This document shows positions 38,399 to 42,267 of a DNA stretch of 42,267 nt, in pieces. The DNA comes from Erythrobacteraceae bacterium (GTDB lineage: Bacteria; Pseudomonadota; Alphaproteobacteria; Sphingomonadales; Sphingomonadaceae), in assembly GCA_024642545.1 (NCBI GenBank), contig JAHEAW010000005.1, positions 1-42,267 of the forward strand, in the 5' to 3' direction. Within the stretch, counting starts at the first letter, position 1, and each line of letters opens with the position of its first letter. The translations under genes and the position numbers were made by a program. Below the pieces are notes generated by a model. The model was not told the DNA's origin and searched no databases. It saw only the letters and a list, made by a program, of their open reading frames with translations.

Positions 38399-39169
38399 TT
38401 AGTCCCTGATCGATCCGCCGCCATCGACAGTAAAGTCGCAGCCGGTTGTAAAGCTGGCATCATCGCTGGCAAGGAAGACAACGGCACGCGCCACTTCTTC
38501 CGGCTCGCCAATCCGGTTCATCGGATGGGTTGCGGCAAAGGCGGTTTCGACTTCGTCGGGCGACATTGGACCGGCATTCTGGTAGCGTACATACATCGGT
38601 GTGCGAATGGCGCCGGGATGAACCATATTGGCGCGAATGGGAACGCCCCGTGAAGCGCAATCGAGCGCTATTGAACGGGTCAGCCCGACGAGTCCCGCCT
38701 TCGAAGCACTATAAGCGGCAACAAATGCGGCTGCGCGCAGCGCGATCATCGAGCCGATGTTGACGATCGCGGCTGGCTCGCCCGCCGCTTCCATCGCTGG
38801 CAGAGCAGCACGGCAGCCATAATACGGACCGTTGAGATTGATATCGATGGTTCGCTGCCACGTATCGAGCGGACCGTCGACGACATTGCCGGGTTCAGAG
38901 ATGCCTGCGATATTGCACAGCACGGTCAACTTGCCAAAGCGTGCCACCGTTGCTGCAACGGCCCTGTACCACTGGTCAAGATCGCGCACGTCAAGCGCGA
39001 ATGCTTCGGCATTCGCGCCTAATTCCTGGGCAAGCTTTTGCGCCTTGTCGATCTGGACATCGCATAGCATCACGCGGCCGCCTTCGCTCACGATCTGCCG
39101 CGCAACAGCAGCGCCGATTCCTTCCGCGCCGCCTGTTATCAGCGCAACTTTGCCGCTCATCCGTCCCAT
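38399..39169 (-). CDS. SDR family oxidoreductase
   Basis: 256 aa; TGGAEGIGAAVA, NIAG, Ser..YSASK. Confidence 0.93.
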   Translation of the reverse strand: MGRMSGKVALITGGAEGIGAAVARQIVSEGGRVMLCDVQIDKAQKLAQELGANAEAFALDVRDLDQWYRAVAATVARFGKLTVLCNIAGISEPGNVVDGPLDTWQRTIDINLNGPYYGCRAALPAMEAAGEPAAIVNIGSMIALRAAAFVAAYSASKAGLVGLTRSIALDCASRGVPIRANMVHPGAIRTPMYVRYQNAGPMSPDEVETAFAATHPMNRIGEPEEVARAVVFLASDDASFTTGCDFTVDGGGSIRD

Positions 39170-39178
39170 CGTCTGCTC

Positions 39179-40324
39179 CTAGCGCTGAAGAATAGCCACG
39201 CCCGAAAGGCCCGGCGCGCCATAGACATGGCTGTAAGCGGTCTTGGGGCCATCGGGCACTTGCCGTGCCCCGCCCCGGCCGCGCAATTGCTGCACGTTTT
39301 CATAGACCTGGCGCAGGCCCGATGCCCCGATTGGCTCCCCGCAAGCAAGACAGCCGCCGTCAGTATTGACCGGCAGACTACCATTCAGCTCAGTTCGCCC
39401 TTCGGCCAGCCACACTTCCTGTTCGCCGTCCGCACAAAAGCCGTTTTCAGCCATATGCATGATCTCTGCGCCCGATTCGGTATCCTGCAACTGCGCCACG
39501 TCGATATCTTCCGGACCGATTCCGGCAATTTCAAACGCCGCCCTGGATGCAAGCTCGGTCGGCTTTCCGCCGCCTTCGACGCTGATGCCCGGTTGGAACA
39601 CTTCAAAACTGTTGGGCGGCCGCGTGCGCACTGCGACACTGGCAATCCGCACACCGTCTGCACCCAGTTCGCGCATTTTTTTCTCGCTCGCAAGAATCAG
39701 CGCAACGCCGCCCTCAGCGGGCGAGCAAAACATATATTTGGTCAGCGGATCATTGATCATGGGCGCGTTCATGATCGTGTCGAGATCAATCTCGCTGCGC
39801 CGCCAGGCATGATCGGTCTTCGCCCCGTTGCGAAACGCCTTTTCCGCAACCCGTCCCAGCGTTGTTCGCGTAATGCCATGCAACTGCATGTAGCGCTGGA
39901 TCTTGAGCGCGAAGAATTGCGTGGTCAGCATCATCCCGGTCTGGCCGTACCATTCGGGCAAACCATAGGCCTTGGGGTCGGCATTGAACGCTCCCCGGTC
40001 ATGCTTGTCGAAGCCTGTTGCGATGGCAAGATCATACGCGCCCGAAGCCACCGCATATTGCGCCGAAGCCAGCGCACTGCCGCCCGTCGCGCAGCCATTG
40101 GCGACATTGATGAACGGCAGGCCAGTCAACCCCAGTTCATTGACCATCACATCAGCAGAGCCAGACGAGGCGGACCCGCCATAAGCACATTCTATATCCG
40201 ACCAGTCGAGCCCGGCATCGCCCAATGCCTGACGTACTGCAAACACACCTTGTTCGCGGCCTGAACGCTCAGGCGTCCGGCCGAACGGGTGAATACCCGC
40301 GCCGATTATATAAACATCGCTCAT
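39179..40324 (-). CDS. Thiolase-like / SCP2-type (lipid-transfer) thiolase-fold protein, candidate retro-aldolase
   Basis: 381 aa; NVANGCATGGSALASAQ, GGCLACGEPIGASGLRQV; canonical GHP His and C-terminal Cys absent; paired with DUF35. Confidence 0.88.
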   Translation of the reverse strand: MSDVYIIGAGIHPFGRTPERSGREQGVFAVRQALGDAGLDWSDIECAYGGSASSGSADVMVNELGLTGLPFINVANGCATGGSALASAQYAVASGAYDLAIATGFDKHDRGAFNADPKAYGLPEWYGQTGMMLTTQFFALKIQRYMQLHGITRTTLGRVAEKAFRNGAKTDHAWRRSEIDLDTIMNAPMINDPLTKYMFCSPAEGGVALILASEKKMRELGADGVRIASVAVRTRPPNSFEVFQPGISVEGGGKPTELASRAAFEIAGIGPEDIDVAQLQDTESGAEIMHMAENGFCADGEQEVWLAEGRTELNGSLPVNTDGGCLACGEPIGASGLRQVYENVQQLRGRGGARQVPDGPKTAYSHVYGAPGLSGVAILQR

Positions 40325-40728
40325 GAGCTGATCTCCGGCCGAAAGGCGAATGTGCTGTGGCGGTCATTGAAAGGCACGATGCAGAATTCCATCGGCATAC
40401 CCAGATTGAGCTGATCCAGCGTCGCCCCGACAATGCGGGTTTCGACAATCACTTCGCCCGGAATTTCAACGTAGCCCAGCAAATAGGGTTCAAAATCCTG
40501 CGGTCCCTCACCCGGCCCTTCGTAAGGCGATTTGGGCCGGAAATCCTGACTGGTCCACGACCACAGCCGTCCACGCCGCGGCAGCGGATGACGCTCAACC
40601 CCGGTGGCTGCATCGCCAGTGGGCATGGGAAACACCACTTTGCCGCTGGGGAGTTTGCCCGCGACCAGACGGGGGCTTTCTTCATCGGTCCACAGTTCCG
40701 GGTCGATTGGCTCTAGTGCGCCCATCAC
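40321..40728 (-). CDS. DUF35/OB-fold domain protein lacking zinc-ribbon cysteines
   Basis: 135 aa; OB-like RGRLWSWTSQ...PYLLGYVEIPGEVIVETRIVG; immediately upstream of thiolase (4-bp overlap). Confidence 0.82.
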   Translation of the reverse strand: MMGALEPIDPELWTDEESPRLVAGKLPSGKVVFPMPTGDAATGVERHPLPRRGRLWSWTSQDFRPKSPYEGPGEGPQDFEPYLLGYVEIPGEVIVETRIVGATLDQLNLGMPMEFCIVPFNDRHSTFAFRPEISS

Positions 40729-41816
40729 GCTGCCTCCGCATAATGAGTGAAGCTGGCACCGCTATCCCCAAACAGTTTTTCCAGCAGCAAAGCGCGCTTA
40801 AGCGCATGGCCGATAGCGAGTTCATCGGTGATACCCATACCGCCGTGCATCTGCACTGCCTCGCGCCCGATGAGGAGCGCGTTTTGGGCAACATAACTCT
40901 TCGTACCGGACGCAAGCTGCGACCATAAGGCTGGGTCAGAACGATCTGCCAGCGCCGTCCTTAGCAGCATCGAGCGCGACTGCTCGAGCGCGGCATAGCA
41001 ATCCACCAGCCGATGCTGCAGCACCTGGAAACTGCCGATGGCGACCCCGAACTGTTCGCGCTGCTTCACATAAGCGAGCGTTTCATCGAGCAATCGCTGC
41101 CCAAGGCCAAGCAGCTCTGCCGCCGCCAACAGACGCGTTTCGGCGATGGTCATATCAAATCCGCTCTGGTCAAGATCCAGTTTAGCCGCACCTTCCAGCT
41201 TTACAGCCCGCAGAAAAACCTCGCCTGCGTGACTACCGTCAACCGCAGCATAGGGCCGAACCTCCAGACCTTCGGCACCTGCCGGGACGACCAGCAGCGT
41301 AAGCGCTCCGTCAAGATTGGCCGTGACAATGAATATGTCAGCAATTGCTGCACCAGGCACGAATGTCTTCTCGCCATGGAGAACAAAGCCGCCGCCGCCG
41401 CTCGTTTCTACGCGGGTCTGGCAAGGCATCAGATTGAAGCGCTGAGCGCGCTCGGCAAATGCGAATGCGGCGATTTGCGAACCTTCGAGCACGTCTGAAA
41501 GATATGTCTTATCGCCCCCACGCGCGAGCAGCATGGCAGGCAAAGCGCCGTTTTCCAGCCACGGATCTGGAGCATTTCCGGTACCCAGCGCTTCGGCAAT
41601 CACCGCCAGGTCAATCAGCGATCCACCCATCCCGCCCACTGCTTCATCTGCCGCCAAAGCGATCAGGCCAAGCTCGGCCAGATGCTGCCAGCGGCTGCGG
41701 TCATAGCCGCCCGCCATGCGGCGCAGCACCCGCCGCGCCGCAACATCGACCGGCGCGACGAATTTTTCCACTGCCGCCTTGAACAACTCCTGTTCTTCGG
41801 AAAGGTCGAAATTCAT
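40725..41816 (-). CDS. Acyl-CoA dehydrogenase 2
   Basis: 363 aa; MNFDLSEEQELFKAAVEKFV, QMHGGMGITDELAIGHALKR. Confidence 0.93.
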   Translation of the reverse strand: MNFDLSEEQELFKAAVEKFVAPVDVAARRVLRRMAGGYDRSRWQHLAELGLIALAADEAVGGMGGSLIDLAVIAEALGTGNAPDPWLENGALPAMLLARGGDKTYLSDVLEGSQIAAFAFAERAQRFNLMPCQTRVETSGGGGFVLHGEKTFVPGAAIADIFIVTANLDGALTLLVVPAGAEGLEVRPYAAVDGSHAGEVFLRAVKLEGAAKLDLDQSGFDMTIAETRLLAAAELLGLGQRLLDETLAYVKQREQFGVAIGSFQVLQHRLVDCYAALEQSRSMLLRTALADRSDPALWSQLASGTKSYVAQNALLIGREAVQMHGGMGITDELAIGHALKRALLLEKLFGDSGASFTHYAEAA

Positions 41817-42267
41817 GCAGCTCGCTCGAAAGTCAGCGGCAGTTTGGTAACGCCGCGCAGCAGGATATTGGGCAGGACCGTAATACCATCTGGGTCTGCC
41901 AGCTGAAAGTTGGCCAGCCGCGCAAGAATTTCGTCAAAGGCAACGAACATCTCCTTGCGGCTGAGCATATTGCCAACGCACATATGCGGCCCCTTGCCAA
42001 AGGCGAGGTGCGCACGTGCATTGGCCCGTTCAACATCAAACGTATCGGGATTTTCGAATTTTGATGGATCGCGATTGGCGGCGGCATAGCGCAGCTGGAG
42101 CATTGACCCAGCCGGAATCGAAACGCCACCCAGTTCGCTATCCTGCTTGACCACACGCCACATGCCTGCAGTGGGCGTTTCATACCGTAGCGCCTCTTCG
42201 ACCATATTCTGGATCAGCTTGGGATTGCGTCCACCAGCAGCTGCCCTGGCCTTTTCCATCTGCTCCG
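41813..42267 (-). CDS. Cytochrome P450 (C-terminal part; N-terminus outside window)
   Basis: EEALR (ExxR) K-helix, HLAFGKGPHMCVGNML heme-binding motif; frame open to the window edge. Confidence 0.95.
   Translation of the reverse strand, partial: EQMEKARAAAGGRNPKLIQNMVEEALRYETPTAGMWRVVKQDSELGGVSIPAGSMLQLRYAAANRDPSKFENPDTFDVERANARAHLAFGKGPHMCVGNMLSRKEMFVAFDEILARLANFQLADPDGITVLPNILLRGVTKLPLTFERAA

Noticed and set aside
39227-40264. 345-aa plus-strand ORF
   Set aside because: Antisense shadow of the thiolase-fold gene.
1-42267. Search for CRISPR arrays, tRNA/rRNA genes, integrases, transposases, phage genes or toxin-antitoxin/defence modules
   Set aside because: No periodic repeats, cloverleaf-like stretches or matching protein families seen by eye; absence not proven without tRNAscan/ISfinder-type searches.

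Overview
The window reads as an alphaproteobacterial, probably sphingomonad, chromosome segment with about 42 protein-coding genes and no RNA genes, CRISPR arrays, integrases or transposases that I can support. The taxon is inferred from gene style and order; no search was run. Positions 1 to about 19 kb are mostly conserved housekeeping or stress genes: glutathione-dependent formaldehyde oxidation (class III ADH, VOC protein, S-formylglutathione hydrolase), metX-metW, hisC-tyrC, plsC-ydcF-ftsX-ftsE-zinc-ribbon, a tripartite MacAB/OMF efflux operon, an aldehyde dehydrogenase, moaA and an SDR. From about 18.2 kb to the right edge is a dense catabolic island. It has two separate TPP-dependent 2-oxoacid/acetoin-dehydrogenase-like E1 alpha/beta modules. 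One is paired with an E2 that carries tandem E3-binding domains, the other with a free-standing 76-aa lipoyl carrier and no E2 core. The island also has a TonB-dependent receptor, two orphan Rieske oxygenase alpha subunits, several SDRs (one with Phe in place of the catalytic Tyr), an MFS transporter, an NTF2-like protein, a VOC protein and a LuxR-type regulator without LuxI. At the right end is a tightly overlapping minus-strand operon: P450, ACAD, Cys-less DUF35, non-canonical thiolase, SDR, ThuA, ACAD. The best candidate for an undescribed system is this island: an oxygenase-initiated pathway for a complex, hydrophobic substrate (terpenoid- or steroid-like is a guess) that apparently combines lipoyl-carrier 2-oxoacid chemistry with retro-aldol side-chain cleavage. 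The substrate cannot be determined from sequence alone.
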